DNA of 64,000 nucleotides from Niallia taxi. GTDB taxonomy: Bacteria; Bacillota; Bacilli; Bacillales; Cytobacillaceae. Location of the stretch: positions 744,001 to 808,000 of the forward strand of contig NZ_RZTZ01000001.1 in assembly GCF_004005475.1 (NCBI RefSeq), read 5' to 3'. Positions within the stretch are counted from its first letter, which is position 1; every line of letters begins with the position of its first letter. The position numbers and the translations under genes were made by a program. A model generated the notes under the pieces. The model saw nothing but the letters and a program-made list of their open reading frames with translations. It searched no databases and was not told the DNA's origin. Positions 1 to 10,039 of the stretch are shown one piece after another.

Positions 1-125
1 CTATTATTAGCATCAACAAAATGTCTGTCATCACCAATGATTAAGATACCGAAACCGTTAGGCTGCTGTGTTGGATAATGTATCATATTCCATTCGGTAT
101 CCAGTTGGAAGTTCCGGTTCTCCAT
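1..125 (-). CDS. N-terminal fragment of an unrecognised conserved protein
   Basis: The first 41 codons of a minus-strand gene run off the left edge of the window. The ATG at 125-123 follows a good ribosome site (AAAGGAG, nine bases upstream), and the frame is open to base 1. The visible part has a hydrophobic GFGILIIGD stretch at about residues 24-32, which looks like a first beta strand and turn of an alpha/beta fold. The position beside yjzD matches the yjaU/yjaV-med-comZ neighbourhood of B. subtilis, so a yjaU- or yjaV-type protein is the likely identity, by synteny only. Too little is visible to name a function. Confidence 0.6.
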   Translation of the reverse strand, partial: MENRNFQLDTEWNMIHYPTQQPNGFGILIIGDDRHFVDANN

Positions 126-344
126 ATCTAAAAACTCCTTTTTAGTTATTTCTCTTACTAATGTATGACCAATCGAACAAAATGTAAGGGAGTTTGCCCA
201 ATTTTTAATGTTTTAACTGATGCAGTTATTAGAATTCGCTTTCTTTTTGCCATGAAAGTAAAAAAAGGAGTGGATATATGATTTATTATTTTAGTCCTGT
301 ATGATACTATTAGAACAGATTGAATATTAGTGTGAGGTGATTGT

Positions 345-536
345 ATGCGGTATATTATTACGATTTTTTGGACATTCCTTTTAGCGCAAATGCTTACATA
401 CGTTATTAGCTCTATGAACGGAACAACTTACAGCTTCTCAACGGGAGTTGTGTTAGCGGCTGTATTTTCTATCGTCATTTTCCTTTTGGCAGCTGTATTG
501 CCAAACGAACCGAGTCATGAGGAAGGCTCTCACTAA
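345..536 (+). CDS. yjzD: YjzD-like DUF2929 small membrane protein
   Basis: This 63-residue protein has two predicted membrane helices, about residues 3-20 and 32-50, joined by a short polar loop, and an acidic/histidine-rich C-terminus. The pattern MRYIITxxWTFLLAQMxTYV and the NEPS tail match what I recall of the YjzD/DUF2929 family of Bacillaceae, whose function is unknown. The start follows GAGGTGA with five bases between. It is transcribed alone, towards clpB, and ends at a hairpin terminator. The location next to clpB/yjzC agrees with the B. subtilis order yjzC-yjzD. Confidence 0.8.
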   Translation: MRYIITIFWTFLLAQMLTYVISSMNGTTYSFSTGVVLAAVFSIVIFLLAAVLPNEPSHEEGSH

Positions 537-554
537 TTATCAGTGAGTATTATG

Positions 555-584
555 GGGTGAAAGCGTTAAGCTTTCACCCTTTTT
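555..584 (+). terminator. Terminator of yjzD
   Basis: A perfect 10-bp stem (GGGTGAAAGC paired with GCTTTCACCC, loop GTTAA) is followed by five T residues. It lies between convergent yjzD and clpB and is U-tailed only in the yjzD direction, although the stem could also slow transcripts from clpB. Confidence 0.85.
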
Positions 585-590
585 ATTTGC

Positions 591-3188
591 TTATTTTTTC
601 GTGATGAAAATTCCAGCTTCACCAGCATCTATTTCTACATGGTCATTTGCTGTTATCTTTTCTGCAATAAGCTCTCTAGCCAGCACTGTTTCGACTGTCC
701 TTTGCAGGAACCGTCTGAGCGGCCTTGCCCCAAATACTGGGTCGAAGCCATTAACCGCGATATATTCTTTAGCACGGTCTGTCATGCTTATATCAATTTG
801 CTGGTCAGAAAGTCTGCTTTGCAATTGGCTGATAAGCTTTAGAACAATTTCTTTTATTTCTGTTAAAGAAAGTGGCTTAAACAAGATAATTTCATCAATT
901 CTATTCAAGAACTCAGGACGGAAATGTCCTTTCAGCTGGTCCATTACACCAGCTTTTATTGTTTCTGGTATAGCATCTGCTTCCTTGCTTTCAAGAAGCA
1001 GGTGTGAACCGATATTAGACGTCATAATGATAACCGTATTTTTGAAGTCAACAACCCTTCCTTGTGAGTCTGTTATTCTGCCATCATCAAGTACTTGCAG
1101 AAGGATATTGAACACTTCTGGATGTGCTTTCTCCACTTCATCCAGCAAGACAACACTATACGGTTTTCTTCTGATCGCCTCTGTCAATTGTCCACCTTCT
1201 TCGTAACCAACGTACCCTGGAGGTGCTCCAATTAAACGGGATACAGCATGTTTTTCCATGTATTCAGACATGTCAATGCGAATAATTTGTTCTTCACTGT
1301 CAAACAAACTAGATGCTAATGCTTTCGCAAGCTCTGTTTTCCCAACACCTGTTGGCCCTAGAAATAGAAAGGAACCAATTGGCCTGTTCGGATCTTTTAT
1401 TCCAGCTCTTGCTCTTAATACCGCATCACTGACAAGCTGAACAGCCTCTTTTTGACCAACTACTCGTTCATGCAAAATACTTTCAAGACGAAGCAGCTTC
1501 TCTCTTTCCTTCTCCAAAAGCTTCGTAACTGGGATTCCTGTCCATCTTGCTACAATCGCAGAAATTTCCTCCTCTGTTACTTCTTCTCTCAGCAATCGTT
1601 CACTTTTCTTTGTAGCTGCCTGTTCTTCAAGCTGCTGCAATTCTTTCTCCAAGTGAGGAATACTGCCGTGTCTTAGTTCTGCGGCTTTATTCAAATCATA
1701 ATTATTTTCAGCATCCTCTAATTCCCTGCGTTTTCTTTCCAGCTCTTCTTTTTTAGCTTGAACCTTATTAAGTCCCTCTTTCTCTAGCTGCCATTTAGCA
1801 TGAAGTGCATTTGCTTTTTCCCGTAAATCAGAGAGTTCCTTGCTTATTACAAGCAGTCTTTCCTTGCTAAGTGGATCCTCTTCCCCTTTTAATGCCGCTT
1901 CTTCAATCTCAAGCTGCATAATTCTACGGGTCAGTTCATCAATTTCAATTGGCATAGAGTCAATTTCTGTCCTAATCATCGCACAAGCCTCATCGATTAA
2001 ATCAATAGCTTTGTCAGGCAAAAACCTGTCTGTAATATAGCGGTCAGATAATGTGGCTGCAGCAATAATTGCCCTGTCTTGTATGGAGACACCATGATGT
2101 ATTTCGAATCTTTCCTTTAGCCCTCTAATGATGGAAACAGTATCCTCAACAGTTGGCTCCGAAACTAATACCTGCTGGAATCTTCGCTCTAATGCCGGAT
2201 CCTTTTCAATATATTGTCTGTGCTCGTCAAGAGTTGTCGCTCCAATACAATGAAGCTCTCCTCTTGCAAGCATAGGTTTCAGCATATTTCCTGCATCCAT
2301 TGCTCCATCTGTTTTTCCGGCACCGACAATCGTATGAAGCTCGTCAATAAACAGGATAATCCTGCCCTCACTGTTTTTCACCTCTTGCAATACTGCCTTA
2401 AGCCTTTCTTCAAACTCTCCTCTAAACTTAGCCCCTGCAATAAGGGCACCCATATCTAACGAGAAGATTATCTTATCCTTAAGACCTTCTGGAACATCCT
2501 TCCTGACAATTCGCTGGGCAAGCCCTTCTACGATTGCAGTCTTTCCGACACCCGGCTCTCCGATTAAAACAGGATTATTTTTTGTTTTCCTTGAAAGGAT
2601 TCTGATTACATGTCTTATTTCGTTATCCCTGCCAATAACAGGGTCTAATTTCCCTTCCTTCACATCTGCTACAAGATCCCTGCCATATTTAGAAAGGACA
2701 TCGTACGTTGCTTCTGGATTTTTGCTAGTCACTCTTTGGCTCCCCCTTATATCTTTTATTGTTATTCTGAATCCCTGACTGTTTATGCCGATTTTATTGA
2801 ACAGCTTACCCACTGCAGAATTAGGAACGGAAAATGCAGCAAGCAGGATATGCTCGACAGAAAGATAATCGTCATCCCACTGCTCCCTTTCCTTTTCTGC
2901 CTCTGTCAATAATTGTTGAAGTATATTTGTTATATATATGGTACTTTGTTGATTACCACTGATTGAGACTTTGGGCTTTTTGTTCATCTCTTCTACTAAC
3001 TTTTGCTTAAACTTAGCTGTATCCTTATTGAGTTTTTCCAATACAGATGAAAGAAGATTGTCTGGGCGCTCTAGAATTGCCAAGAATAAATGAATATCAT
3101 CTATTTCTTGATGGTTTTCGGTTTGCGCAAGTGCCTGAGCATCGGTAAAAGCCTGCTGGACTCTTTCCGTCATGATTTCTGGATTCAT
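591..3188 (-). CDS. clpB: ATP-dependent disaggregase ClpB
   Basis: ClpB is a hexameric AAA+ chaperone that, with DnaK, pulls polypeptides out of aggregates after heat stress. The 865 residues show the expected order: N-domain with two Clp repeats (about 1-145), first ATPase domain with Walker A GEPGVGKT at 210-217, a long heptad-rich middle domain (about 410-530) that marks ClpB rather than ClpC/ClpE, and second ATPase domain with GPTGVGKT and the GYVGYEEGG pore loop. The start is set by AGAGGTGA six bases before the ATG. The gene is monocistronic and has a CtsR-type operator between promoter and ribosome site, so heat-shock derepression is expected. B. subtilis has no clpB, but other bacilli carry it next to yjzC. 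Confidence 0.97.
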   Translation of the reverse strand: MNPEIMTERVQQAFTDAQALAQTENHQEIDDIHLFLAILERPDNLLSSVLEKLNKDTAKFKQKLVEEMNKKPKVSISGNQQSTIYITNILQQLLTEAEKEREQWDDDYLSVEHILLAAFSVPNSAVGKLFNKIGINSQGFRITIKDIRGSQRVTSKNPEATYDVLSKYGRDLVADVKEGKLDPVIGRDNEIRHVIRILSRKTKNNPVLIGEPGVGKTAIVEGLAQRIVRKDVPEGLKDKIIFSLDMGALIAGAKFRGEFEERLKAVLQEVKNSEGRIILFIDELHTIVGAGKTDGAMDAGNMLKPMLARGELHCIGATTLDEHRQYIEKDPALERRFQQVLVSEPTVEDTVSIIRGLKERFEIHHGVSIQDRAIIAAATLSDRYITDRFLPDKAIDLIDEACAMIRTEIDSMPIEIDELTRRIMQLEIEEAALKGEEDPLSKERLLVISKELSDLREKANALHAKWQLEKEGLNKVQAKKEELERKRRELEDAENNYDLNKAAELRHGSIPHLEKELQQLEEQAATKKSERLLREEVTEEEISAIVARWTGIPVTKLLEKEREKLLRLESILHERVVGQKEAVQLVSDAVLRARAGIKDPNRPIGSFLFLGPTGVGKTELAKALASSLFDSEEQIIRIDMSEYMEKHAVSRLIGAPPGYVGYEEGGQLTEAIRRKPYSVVLLDEVEKAHPEVFNILLQVLDDGRITDSQGRVVDFKNTVIIMTSNIGSHLLLESKEADAIPETIKAGVMDQLKGHFRPEFLNRIDEIILFKPLSLTEIKEIVLKLISQLQSRLSDQQIDISMTDRAKEYIAVNGFDPVFGARPLRRFLQRTVETVLARELIAEKITANDHVEIDAGEAGIFITKK

Positions 3189-3202
3189 AAAAAGTCACCT
3201 CT

Positions 3203-3219
3203 TTTGACCATTTTTGACC
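3203..3219 (-). promoter_or_regulatory. CtsR operator of clpB
   Basis: On the minus strand the site reads GGTCAAA-AAT-GGTCAAA, two identical direct heptads separated by three bases. This matches the known CtsR consensus (A/G)GTCAAANAN(A/G)GTCAAA exactly. It lies just downstream of the predicted transcription start and directly upstream of the clpB ribosome site, so bound repressor would block elongation or initiation. The ctsR gene is not in the window. Confidence 0.93.
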
Positions 3220-3228
3220 TTTATCTTT

Positions 3229-3256
3229 ATTATAATATTTCTTACCCATATGTAAA
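3229..3256 (-). promoter_or_regulatory. Sigma-A promoter of clpB
   Basis: The minus strand has a -35 TTTACA (3256-3251), a 16-bp spacer and a perfect -10 TATAAT (3234-3229). The predicted start of transcription, near 3222, precedes the CtsR operator by only a few bases. Confidence 0.8.
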
Positions 3257-3278
3257 GCCACCCGAATCATCGGATGGC
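3257..3278 (-). terminator. Possible terminator of yjzC abutting the clpB promoter
   Basis: A hairpin with arms GCCA-CCGA and TCGG-TGGC (one mismatch, loop ATCA) sits between yjzC and clpB, with its base touching the clpB -35 hexamer. In the minus direction only a short T run follows. On the plus strand there is a longer T run but no gene upstream to use it. Function as a terminator is therefore uncertain. Confidence 0.4.
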
Positions 3279-3316
3279 ATCTTTTTTTTCCAAAGAAGCT
3301 TGGCTAAACCCCAAGC

Positions 3317-3496
3317 TTATGGCCTTCTTTGGTATGACCAAAGGCGGTTATGGTTTGATGTTTCTGGGAAACGATCTCCAGCTTTTAACTTTAGTTTTTG
3401 GGGATTATTTACATTACTTCCTGTTTCGCCGATTTCTATATATACACCATTATTTGGAGCTTTTTGCCCTGGTCGAAACTGTCTATTCTGTCCCAT
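3317..3496 (-). CDS. yjzC: YjzC-like protein
   Basis: A 59-residue minus-strand gene starts at an ATG preceded by GAGGAGGG. The protein begins MGQNRQFRPGQKAPNNGVY and carries GETGSNV, LKAGDRFPETSNHNR and a basic C-terminus, which I recognise as the YjzC family of Bacillus. Its function is unknown. It sits between argF and clpB, each with its own terminator or promoter signals, in the same place relative to argF as in B. subtilis. The polar, glycine-rich composition with no hydrophobic segment suggests a small soluble protein. Confidence 0.87.
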   Translation of the reverse strand: MGQNRQFRPGQKAPNNGVYIEIGETGSNVNNPQKLKLKAGDRFPETSNHNRLWSYQRRP

Positions 3497-3641
3497 ATAA
3501 ACCCTCCTCAGCTTTAAAGATCCACAGCCTTGTTTCTTACCATGAACTGCACTATTTATTATTTCCTTTTTTTCAAAGCTAATAACGGAAATTATTGACT
3601 CATTTTCGGCTGATTATTTTTGTTTTTAAGGCGATACTAAA

Positions 3642-3667
3642 TAAAAAAGAGCCTATCAAAAGGCTCT
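3642..3667 (-). terminator. Terminator of the arginine operon
   Basis: A 7-bp stem (AGAGCCT paired with AGGCTCT, loop of six) lies just after the argF stop. On the minus strand it is followed by a T run (the A run at 3643-3648 in the printed strand). Confidence 0.85.
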
Positions 3668-3678
3668 TCATTAATAAT

Positions 3679-4623
3679 TTAACCCAATAATTCCACAAGC
3701 AATGCTTTTTGAGCATGCATTCTGTTTCCTGCTTCTTGGAAAACGTAGGAGTTTGGTCCGTCAATGATTTCGGCTGTTACTTCCTCTTCTCTGTGTGCTG
3801 GCAGGCAATGAAGGAACATGTAATCAGCTTTAGCGTGTGCCACGAGTTCTTTATTGACTTGGAATCCTGCAAAGTCTTTAAGTCTTTGCTCGTTTTCCTC
3901 TTCTTGGCCCATGCTGGTCCATACATCTGCGTAGATGACATCTGCATTTGTTACTGCCTCAATCGGATCATTAGTAATGGAGATTGTGCTGCCGCTTGCA
4001 TCTGCAAAGCCTTTAGCTAGTGATACAATTTCCTCATTCGGTGCATAGCTTGGCGGTGTTGCAACAGCTACATCCATTCCAACCTTTGCACATGCTATTA
4101 ACAAGGAGTGTGCGACATTATTTCCGTCACCGATATAAGCAAGCTTTAATCCTTTTAATGTACCTTTCACTTCAAGGATTGTCAGCAAATCAGCCAGCGC
4201 TTGGCATGGATGATGAAGGTCTGTTAAGCCATTAATAACAGGGATTGTCGCATGTTCTGCTAATTCCTCAACTGTCTCGTGAGCAAATGTTCTGATCATA
4301 ATTGCATCAACATATTGTGATAATACTTTCGCAGTATCAGAAACAGGCTCGCCTCTTCCGATTTGTAAATCACGAGAGCTTAGGAAAAGTGCCTGACCAC
4401 CGAGCTGAAACATTCCAGTTTCAAAGGACACTCTTGTTCTAGTTGATGATTTCTCAAAAATCATTCCGAGTGTTTTCCCTTTTAATGGTGCGATTATTTC
4501 TCCGTTTAAATAAGCTTCCTTCATTTCCTTCGCTTTTTGAACTAACTCTCTTATAGTTTCTGGAGAATATTCAGCAAGGGTTAGCAAATCCTTGCCTTTA
4601 AGGTCTACAGATGCTGCTATCAT
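3679..4623 (-). CDS. argF: Ornithine carbamoyltransferase
   Basis: ArgF joins carbamoyl phosphate and ornithine to give citrulline, the sixth step of arginine synthesis. The 314-residue length is normal for the trimeric anabolic enzyme. Visible motifs are the carbamoyl-phosphate loop STRTR (60-64), HPCQ (138-141), DVWTSMGQ (233-240) and the HCLP ornithine-site motif (272-275). Its ATG overlaps the carB stop as ATGA, so it is the last, translationally coupled gene of argCJBD-carAB-argF and is followed by the operon terminator. Confidence 0.97.
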   Translation of the reverse strand: MIAASVDLKGKDLLTLAEYSPETIRELVQKAKEMKEAYLNGEIIAPLKGKTLGMIFEKSSTRTRVSFETGMFQLGGQALFLSSRDLQIGRGEPVSDTAKVLSQYVDAIMIRTFAHETVEELAEHATIPVINGLTDLHHPCQALADLLTILEVKGTLKGLKLAYIGDGNNVAHSLLIACAKVGMDVAVATPPSYAPNEEIVSLAKGFADASGSTISITNDPIEAVTNADVIYADVWTSMGQEEENEQRLKDFAGFQVNKELVAHAKADYMFLHCLPAHREEEVTAEIIDGPNSYVFQEAGNRMHAQKALLVELLG

Positions 4624-7600
4624 ACGGTGCTCACGTCCTTTCTAAACGTTTTATGCCAATCATTAATGGATTGAACAGTAATGGAATCTGCTTTAAAGGA
4701 TGCAATAAATGCTTCTAAGCTTTCCTGTTGTGTAAATGTGATAATACGATTTCTTGTTGCTGTTTCACGAAGAAGCTTATCTTCTTCGCCATTTAACGGG
4801 TTATAAAAGGCAACTGTTTGTTCCTCAGCCAGCAATGCGGAAGCTTCCTCTGCTGTTTTTACTACAAGGCCAGCAGCTTCTGCTTTTTGCTTTAAGGAAA
4901 TGTCGAAATTGTCAGATTTTATGACAATTTGTTTGGATTCGACTTTTTTCAAGGTTGGATGGAACACCTTCTTCAAGCCTTCTTCAAGTGTATTTGCCAA
5001 GGCAATTCCTTCACCAGTTGATCTCATTTCCGGACCAACCTTTGAATCAAGCCCCTTCAAGGCATAATTTGAATAGACAGGATATTTAATGCAGACAAAG
5101 TCTATGTCCTCTGTGAAGGTCTTTTCCTCTTCTGACAAATTATATTTCCCAAGCAATATTTTTGTCGCAATTTGAACTAATTGCACCCCAGTAACCTTGC
5201 TGACAATCGGAACCGTTCTGCTCGCTCTTGGATTTACTTCTAATACAAAGACGTTTTCGCCATCAATGATATATTGGATGTTCATAAGGCCTTTATAGCC
5301 TGTGTTCCCAACAATCTTCTTCGCATATGTCAGCATTTTCGCTTTCACTGAATCAGAAAGGGTTTGAGCTGGAAGAATAGACAAGCTGTCACCAGAATGA
5401 ACACCAGTTTTTTCAATGTGCTCCATGATTGCAGGTACACAAATATTTTCTCCATCTGCTGCCAAGTCTAGTTCTGCTTCAAATGCCTCCAAAAATTGAT
5501 CAACAAGGACTGGATAAGGAATATCTGTCTGCAAATATGCCTTTAAGTCATTATCATTATTAATTCTTTCCATCCCTTTTCCGCCAATGACATAGGATGG
5601 TCTAATTAAAACTGGGTATGACAATTTATTAACAGAAGCAAGCAAACCTGATTCATTAAAAGCGATATCTCCTTCAATATGAGGAATGCTTTCTTCATCA
5701 AGCATTTGATAGAATAGCTCTCTGTCTTCTAGCACATCAATTGTTTGACTGTTTGTGCCGAGTATTTTAACACCATGCTCTTCTAATCCCTTTGCTACAT
5801 TGATTGCAGTCTGCCCGCCAAGCTGCACAATCGCTTCTTTAATTCCCTCTGAATCTACTACATTCATAATATCTTCAATTGTCAGCGGTTCAAAATACAG
5901 TCTGTCTGCTGTCGCAAAGTCAGTGCTTACTGTTTCTGGATTATTATTTATAATGATTGTTTCAATATTTTCCTGTTTTAACGCAAATACTCCATGTACA
6001 GAACAGTAATCAAATTCAATTCCTTGACCTATACGAATCGGTCCGCTCCCGACAACAAGCACTTTTCTCTTGCTGCTTTCTGTCTGTTCATTTTCCCCAA
6101 AATAAGTAGAGTAGTAATAATTTGTTTTTGCCTCAAATTCTGCTGCACATGTATCTACCATTTTGTATACAGGTAAAATGTCCAGATCTTTACGCTTATT
6201 GCGCACATCCAGTTCCGTACAGCTCCAAGCACTTGCCAAAAATTCATCACTAAAGCCTTTTTCCTTCCAAAGCTGAAGCGATTTTTGCTCTACTGTTTCA
6301 AGCGTAGCTGCGAGTATATCCTTTTCCATCGCAACAAGTCTATTGAAAATCTGTAGGAAGAATAAGTCGATTTTCGTTAATTGATGAATTGCCTCCATTG
6401 TTTCCCCTCTGCGAAGCAGTTCGATCAAAACAAAAAATCTTTCGTCTGTCTGGTCCTTTGCTTTTGCGTACAGTTGCTCTGTACTCAAAGCAGCAATTCC
6501 TGGAATACGTAAATCATTACCTTTGATTTCTAATGAACGAATTGCTTTTAAAAGTGCTCTTTCTATATTCCGGTCAATTCCCATTACTTCCCCTGTTGCC
6601 TTCATCTGTGTACCCAGCTTTCTTGCAACGGTTGGGAACTTATCAAACGGCCATTTTGGGAATTTAACGACCGCATAATCAAGTGCTGGCTCAAAGCTTG
6701 CAAATGTATCGCCTGTTACAGGATTTATAATTTCATTCAGTGTATAACCAACCGCTAATTTCGCTGCCATTCTGGCAATTGGGTAGCCTGTCGCCTTTGA
6801 TGCAAGGGCTGATGATCTGCTGACCCTTGGATTCACTTCGATTAAGTAATACTTCTTGCTGTTTGGATCTAGAGCAAACTGAATATTACAGCCGCCGATA
6901 ATTCCTAAAGCAGAGATAATTTTAATCGAAGCAGAGCGAAGCATTTGATATTCCACATCTGTCAATGTTTGCGAAGGAGCAACAACAATGCTGTCCCCTG
7001 TATGAATACCGACTGGGTCGATGTTTTCCATATTACAAATCGTGATACATGTATTCATGCTGTCACGCATTACTTCATACTCCACCTCTTTGAAGCCGGC
7101 AATACTTCTTTCCACAAGACACTGTCCAATCGCACTTTCCTTCAGACCGCCGCTGACAAGCTTCGTGAATTCCTCCATGCTGTCAGCGATTCCTCCGCCT
7201 GTTCCTCCTAATGTATAGGCAGGTCGCACAATGATTGGGAAACCAATCTCTTCTGCAAATTCAACTGCTTCATCAACTAAATGAACAACTTTGCTTTCAG
7301 GCACAGGTTCATTTAGTTCATACATAAGCTGGCGAAATGCCTCACGGTCCTCTCCCTTTTTGATTGATTCAATGGAGCTTCCTAACAATTTCAAATTGTA
7401 CTTTTCAAGAATTCCCTGTTCGCTCAATTGGAAAGCAAGGTTTAAACCAGTTTGCCCACCCAAAGTAGCAAGCAAGCCATCTGGTTTTTCCTTGGCAATA
7501 ATCATTTCCAACACATCTGGAGTGAGTGGTTCGAAATAAATGGAGTCTGCAAAGGTCTGGTCTGTCATTATCGTAGCCGGATTGTTGTTGACTAGGATAA

Positions 7601-7730
7601 CCTGATAACCCTCCTCCTTTAACGCCATACATGCTTGTGTACCTGCATAGTCAAATTCTGCCGCTTGACCGATTACAATTGGTCCTGAACCGATTACTAA
7701 TATTTTTTTAATACTGTTGTCTTTAGGCAT
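4620..7730 (-). CDS. carB: Carbamoyl-phosphate synthase large subunit, arginine-specific
   Basis: CarB makes carbamoyl phosphate from bicarbonate, two ATP and ammonia delivered by CarA. The protein has two homologous ATP-grasp halves (about 1-400 and 550-930, the second starting with [19 protein letters not shown]), an oligomerisation segment between them and a C-terminal allosteric MGS-like domain. I place the start at the ATG at 7730 (MPKDNS), ten bases after GGGAGA, giving 1036 residues. An upstream ATG at 7763 in the same frame would add 11 residues inside carA. The start overlaps the end of carA by eight bases. Its place inside the arg operon marks it as the arginine-pathway copy, so a pyrimidine-regulated copy probably lies elsewhere. 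Confidence 0.96.
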   Translation of the reverse strand: MPKDNSIKKILVIGSGPIVIGQAAEFDYAGTQACMALKEEGYQVILVNNNPATIMTDQTFADSIYFEPLTPDVLEMIIAKEKPDGLLATLGGQTGLNLAFQLSEQGILEKYNLKLLGSSIESIKKGEDREAFRQLMYELNEPVPESKVVHLVDEAVEFAEEIGFPIIVRPAYTLGGTGGGIADSMEEFTKLVSGGLKESAIGQCLVERSIAGFKEVEYEVMRDSMNTCITICNMENIDPVGIHTGDSIVVAPSQTLTDVEYQMLRSASIKIISALGIIGGCNIQFALDPNSKKYYLIEVNPRVSRSSALASKATGYPIARMAAKLAVGYTLNEIINPVTGDTFASFEPALDYAVVKFPKWPFDKFPTVARKLGTQMKATGEVMGIDRNIERALLKAIRSLEIKGNDLRIPGIAALSTEQLYAKAKDQTDERFFVLIELLRRGETMEAIHQLTKIDLFFLQIFNRLVAMEKDILAATLETVEQKSLQLWKEKGFSDEFLASAWSCTELDVRNKRKDLDILPVYKMVDTCAAEFEAKTNYYYSTYFGENEQTESSKRKVLVVGSGPIRIGQGIEFDYCSVHGVFALKQENIETIIINNNPETVSTDFATADRLYFEPLTIEDIMNVVDSEGIKEAIVQLGGQTAINVAKGLEEHGVKILGTNSQTIDVLEDRELFYQMLDEESIPHIEGDIAFNESGLLASVNKLSYPVLIRPSYVIGGKGMERINNDNDLKAYLQTDIPYPVLVDQFLEAFEAELDLAADGENICVPAIMEHIEKTGVHSGDSLSILPAQTLSDSVKAKMLTYAKKIVGNTGYKGLMNIQYIIDGENVFVLEVNPRASRTVPIVSKVTGVQLVQIATKILLGKYNLSEEEKTFTEDIDFVCIKYPVYSNYALKGLDSKVGPEMRSTGEGIALANTLEEGLKKVFHPTLKKVESKQIVIKSDNFDISLKQKAEAAGLVVKTAEEASALLAEEQTVAFYNPLNGEEDKLLRETATRNRIITFTQQESLEAFIASFKADSITVQSINDWHKTFRKDVSTV

Positions 7731-8802
7731 ATGCAAATACTCTCCCACTGTTAGCTTTAACATTTTCTATAAATTCATCAAATATATATTGTCCTTCTGA
7801 TGGTCCAGGATTTGCTTCCGGATGGAACTGAACTGTCTGCAAAGGATATACACTATGTGTCAATCCTTCCACCGAATTATCATGAAGGTTAAAGAATCTC
7901 GCTTCACAGCCAGTATTCGCAAGGCTTTCCTCCTCCACAACATAGCTGTGATTTTGTGATGACATAATTACTTTATTATTGCGCTTATCAAACACTGGAT
8001 GATTTGCGCCTCGATGTCCAAACGAAAGCTTTGTCGTGTCACCGCCGAGTGCAAGTGCAGCAAGCTGATGGCCAAGACAAATTCCTAATGTAGGGTAATG
8101 CTGGATTAACAGCTTTACTGCAGGCAGTACATCTGTTAGCTCCTTAGGATCTCCAGGTCCATTTGACAGCAGGATTCCATGTGGCTTTAAGCCTTTTACT
8201 TCATCAAATGTTGTGTTGTACGGGACAACGGTAACTTTGCAGCCTCTTTCTACAAGTCCATCAAGCATGCTTTCCTTCTTCCCGAAATCAATTAACACGA
8301 TATGATATTTACCGTCACCGTAGGATTGATGTATCTTCTCTGACACCTTTGGCACCTTTGCATCCTTAACTAATAAGAAGTCTTCCTTAGCTACATTTTC
8401 ATCAGTCGAAAGGATAGCTGGCATGGAACCTTCCTGGCGAATGTTTTTCACGATCGATCTTGTATCAACATGGCTCAACAAAGGGATGTTCCATTTTTCC
8501 AGATATTCAGCAAGAGAATATTGGGACTGATAATGGTGTGCCTGCATATTTGCTTCATAGACGATAACACCTTTAACATGCGGCTTTTTGCTCTCAAAAT
8601 CTTCTTTGTTGATTCCATAGTTCCCAATAAGGGGATACGTAAAGACAATGATTTGATCTTTATAGGAGGGATCTGTTAAAACCTCCTGATATCCTGTCAT
8701 TCCTGTAAAAAAGACAATCTCTCCACAAAGTGTTTCACTTGCCTTTGTAGCAAATTCGCCTTTATATTTCTTTCCATTGCTTAAATGTAAATATCCTTCC
8801 AT
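7723..8802 (-). CDS. carA: Carbamoyl-phosphate synthase small (glutaminase) subunit
   Basis: CarA hydrolyses glutamine and channels ammonia to CarB. The N-terminal half is the CarA-specific domain (starting MEGYLHLSNG). The C-terminal half is a class I glutamine amidotransferase with the nucleophile motif GICLGHQ and the histidine motif QFHPEANPGP. I chose the ATG at 8802, which follows GAGGTG by nine bases. An in-frame ATG at 8826 has no ribosome site. The protein is then 359 residues. It overlaps carB by eight bases, and a 79-base gap separates it from argD. Confidence 0.95.
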   Translation of the reverse strand: MEGYLHLSNGKKYKGEFATKASETLCGEIVFFTGMTGYQEVLTDPSYKDQIIVFTYPLIGNYGINKEDFESKKPHVKGVIVYEANMQAHHYQSQYSLAEYLEKWNIPLLSHVDTRSIVKNIRQEGSMPAILSTDENVAKEDFLLVKDAKVPKVSEKIHQSYGDGKYHIVLIDFGKKESMLDGLVERGCKVTVVPYNTTFDEVKGLKPHGILLSNGPGDPKELTDVLPAVKLLIQHYPTLGICLGHQLAALALGGDTTKLSFGHRGANHPVFDKRNNKVIMSSQNHSYVVEEESLANTGCEARFFNLHDNSVEGLTHSVYPLQTVQFHPEANPGPSEGQYIFDEFIENVKANSGRVFAYA

Positions 8803-8881
8803 CTTTAGCACACCTCGATAATCCATGTATATTTATCGTAAATTTCTTATAATTATACATTAGAATGTAAAAAAATACAGC

Positions 8882-10039
8882 TTATATTGCAATATTACTG
8901 TAAATATTCAATTTATTCTCTATTATGGTTACAGCTTCCTTTAATTCATCTGTTGTTATATTTAAACTTGGCAGCAAGCGAATTACCTTTTCTCCGGCAT
9001 TCAGGACAATTAATCCTGCTTCTCTCAACTCAGCAAGTATATTTGCTACAGGAAGCTCAAGCTCTATTCCAATGATAAGTCCTAATCCACGGACTTCCTT
9101 TACAGCTGTGTTTGCTTTCAGTTTTTCTTGTAATAAACTGATTAAAAACTCACTTTTCTTGCCAACTTCGTCTAAGAAGCTCTCTTCAAAAATAATCTCC
9201 ATTGTTTTACAAGCTGCTGCCATCGCTAGTGGATTACCGCCAAATGTTGTGCCATGACTGCCAGGACCGAAAAACTCTACCAATTCTTTTTTTGCAGCAA
9301 TTGCCCCAACGGGAATCCCATTCGCTAATCCTTTAGCTGATGTAATGATATCTGGATTTAAGGAAAAATGCTGAAATGCAAATGGTTTACCTGTTCTGCC
9401 GATTCCAGTTTGTATCTCATCAATAATCAACAGCGCTCCTACACTCTTACATAAAGCTTCTGTCTCTTTCAGAAACTCTACGTTCGCAACATGGATGCCG
9501 CCTTCTCCCTGCACGACTTCAAGCATGACTGCTGCCACATCTTCTGTCAGCTCTGCTTTTAATGCTTCCAGATCATTAAACGGCACATTTACAAATGTTT
9601 CGAGCATTGGACCAAATCCTTGCTTAATCTTATCTTGACCTGTTGCAGACATTGCCGCAAAGGTTCTGCCATGAAATGACTGCTCGAAAGTGATAATTTT
9701 TGTTTTGCCAGTTGCTTTTCTAGCAAGCTTGATCGCTCCTTCATTTGCCTCTGCACCACTGTTAGCAAAAAATACTGCTTCCATGCCGCTTGCAGTTGCT
9801 AAGGCTGATGCTGCTTTTTCCTGTATTGCTACAGGAAATAAATTAGAAACATGCCAAAACTTGTCGAGTTGTGCTTCGACTGCTGCCTTAACCTCGTCGT
9901 GGCAATGACCAAGATTGCAAACACCAATTCCTGCTGTAAGATCTAAATATTTTTTTCCTTCTGTACTGAACATATAGCTTCCTTTTGCTGATGCTGGCTC
10001 AATCTCCCATTTGGAGTAAGTCGGAAATAAATGACTCAT
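8882..10039 (-). CDS. argD: Acetylornithine aminotransferase
   Basis: This class III PLP-dependent aminotransferase converts N-acetylglutamate semialdehyde to N-acetylornithine using glutamate. At 385 residues it has the usual length. The cofactor-binding pattern is visible: FANSGAEANEGAIKLAR, the LLIIDEIQTGIGRTGK block, the Schiff-base lysine in TSAKGLANGIP, and GTTFGGNPLA. Its ATG overlaps the argB stop by four bases, so the two are coupled. A possible weak promoter lies in the gap towards carA, but read-through from argC is the likelier source of carAB expression. Confidence 0.96.
   Translation of the reverse strand: MSHLFPTYSKWEIEPASAKGSYMFSTEGKKYLDLTAGIGVCNLGHCHDEVKAAVEAQLDKFWHVSNLFPVAIQEKAASALATASGMEAVFFANSGAEANEGAIKLARKATGKTKIITFEQSFHGRTFAAMSATGQDKIKQGFGPMLETFVNVPFNDLEALKAELTEDVAAVMLEVVQGEGGIHVANVEFLKETEALCKSVGALLIIDEIQTGIGRTGKPFAFQHFSLNPDIITSAKGLANGIPVGAIAAKKELVEFFGPGSHGTTFGGNPLAMAAACKTMEIIFEESFLDEVGKKSEFLISLLQEKLKANTAVKEVRGLGLIIGIELELPVANILAELREAGLIVLNAGEKVIRLLPSLNITTDELKEAVTIIENKLNIYSNIAI

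Noticed and set aside
601-1206. Long plus-strand open frame (201 codons) opposite clpB.
   Set aside because: It is the antisense of a highly conserved clpB coding region, has no ribosome site and shows no domain. The length is a by-product of clpB codon usage.
3090-3582. Two overlapping plus-strand open frames across the clpB start and yjzC.
   Set aside because: They run antisense to the clpB promoter and to yjzC, which has a strong family match and ribosome site on the other strand.
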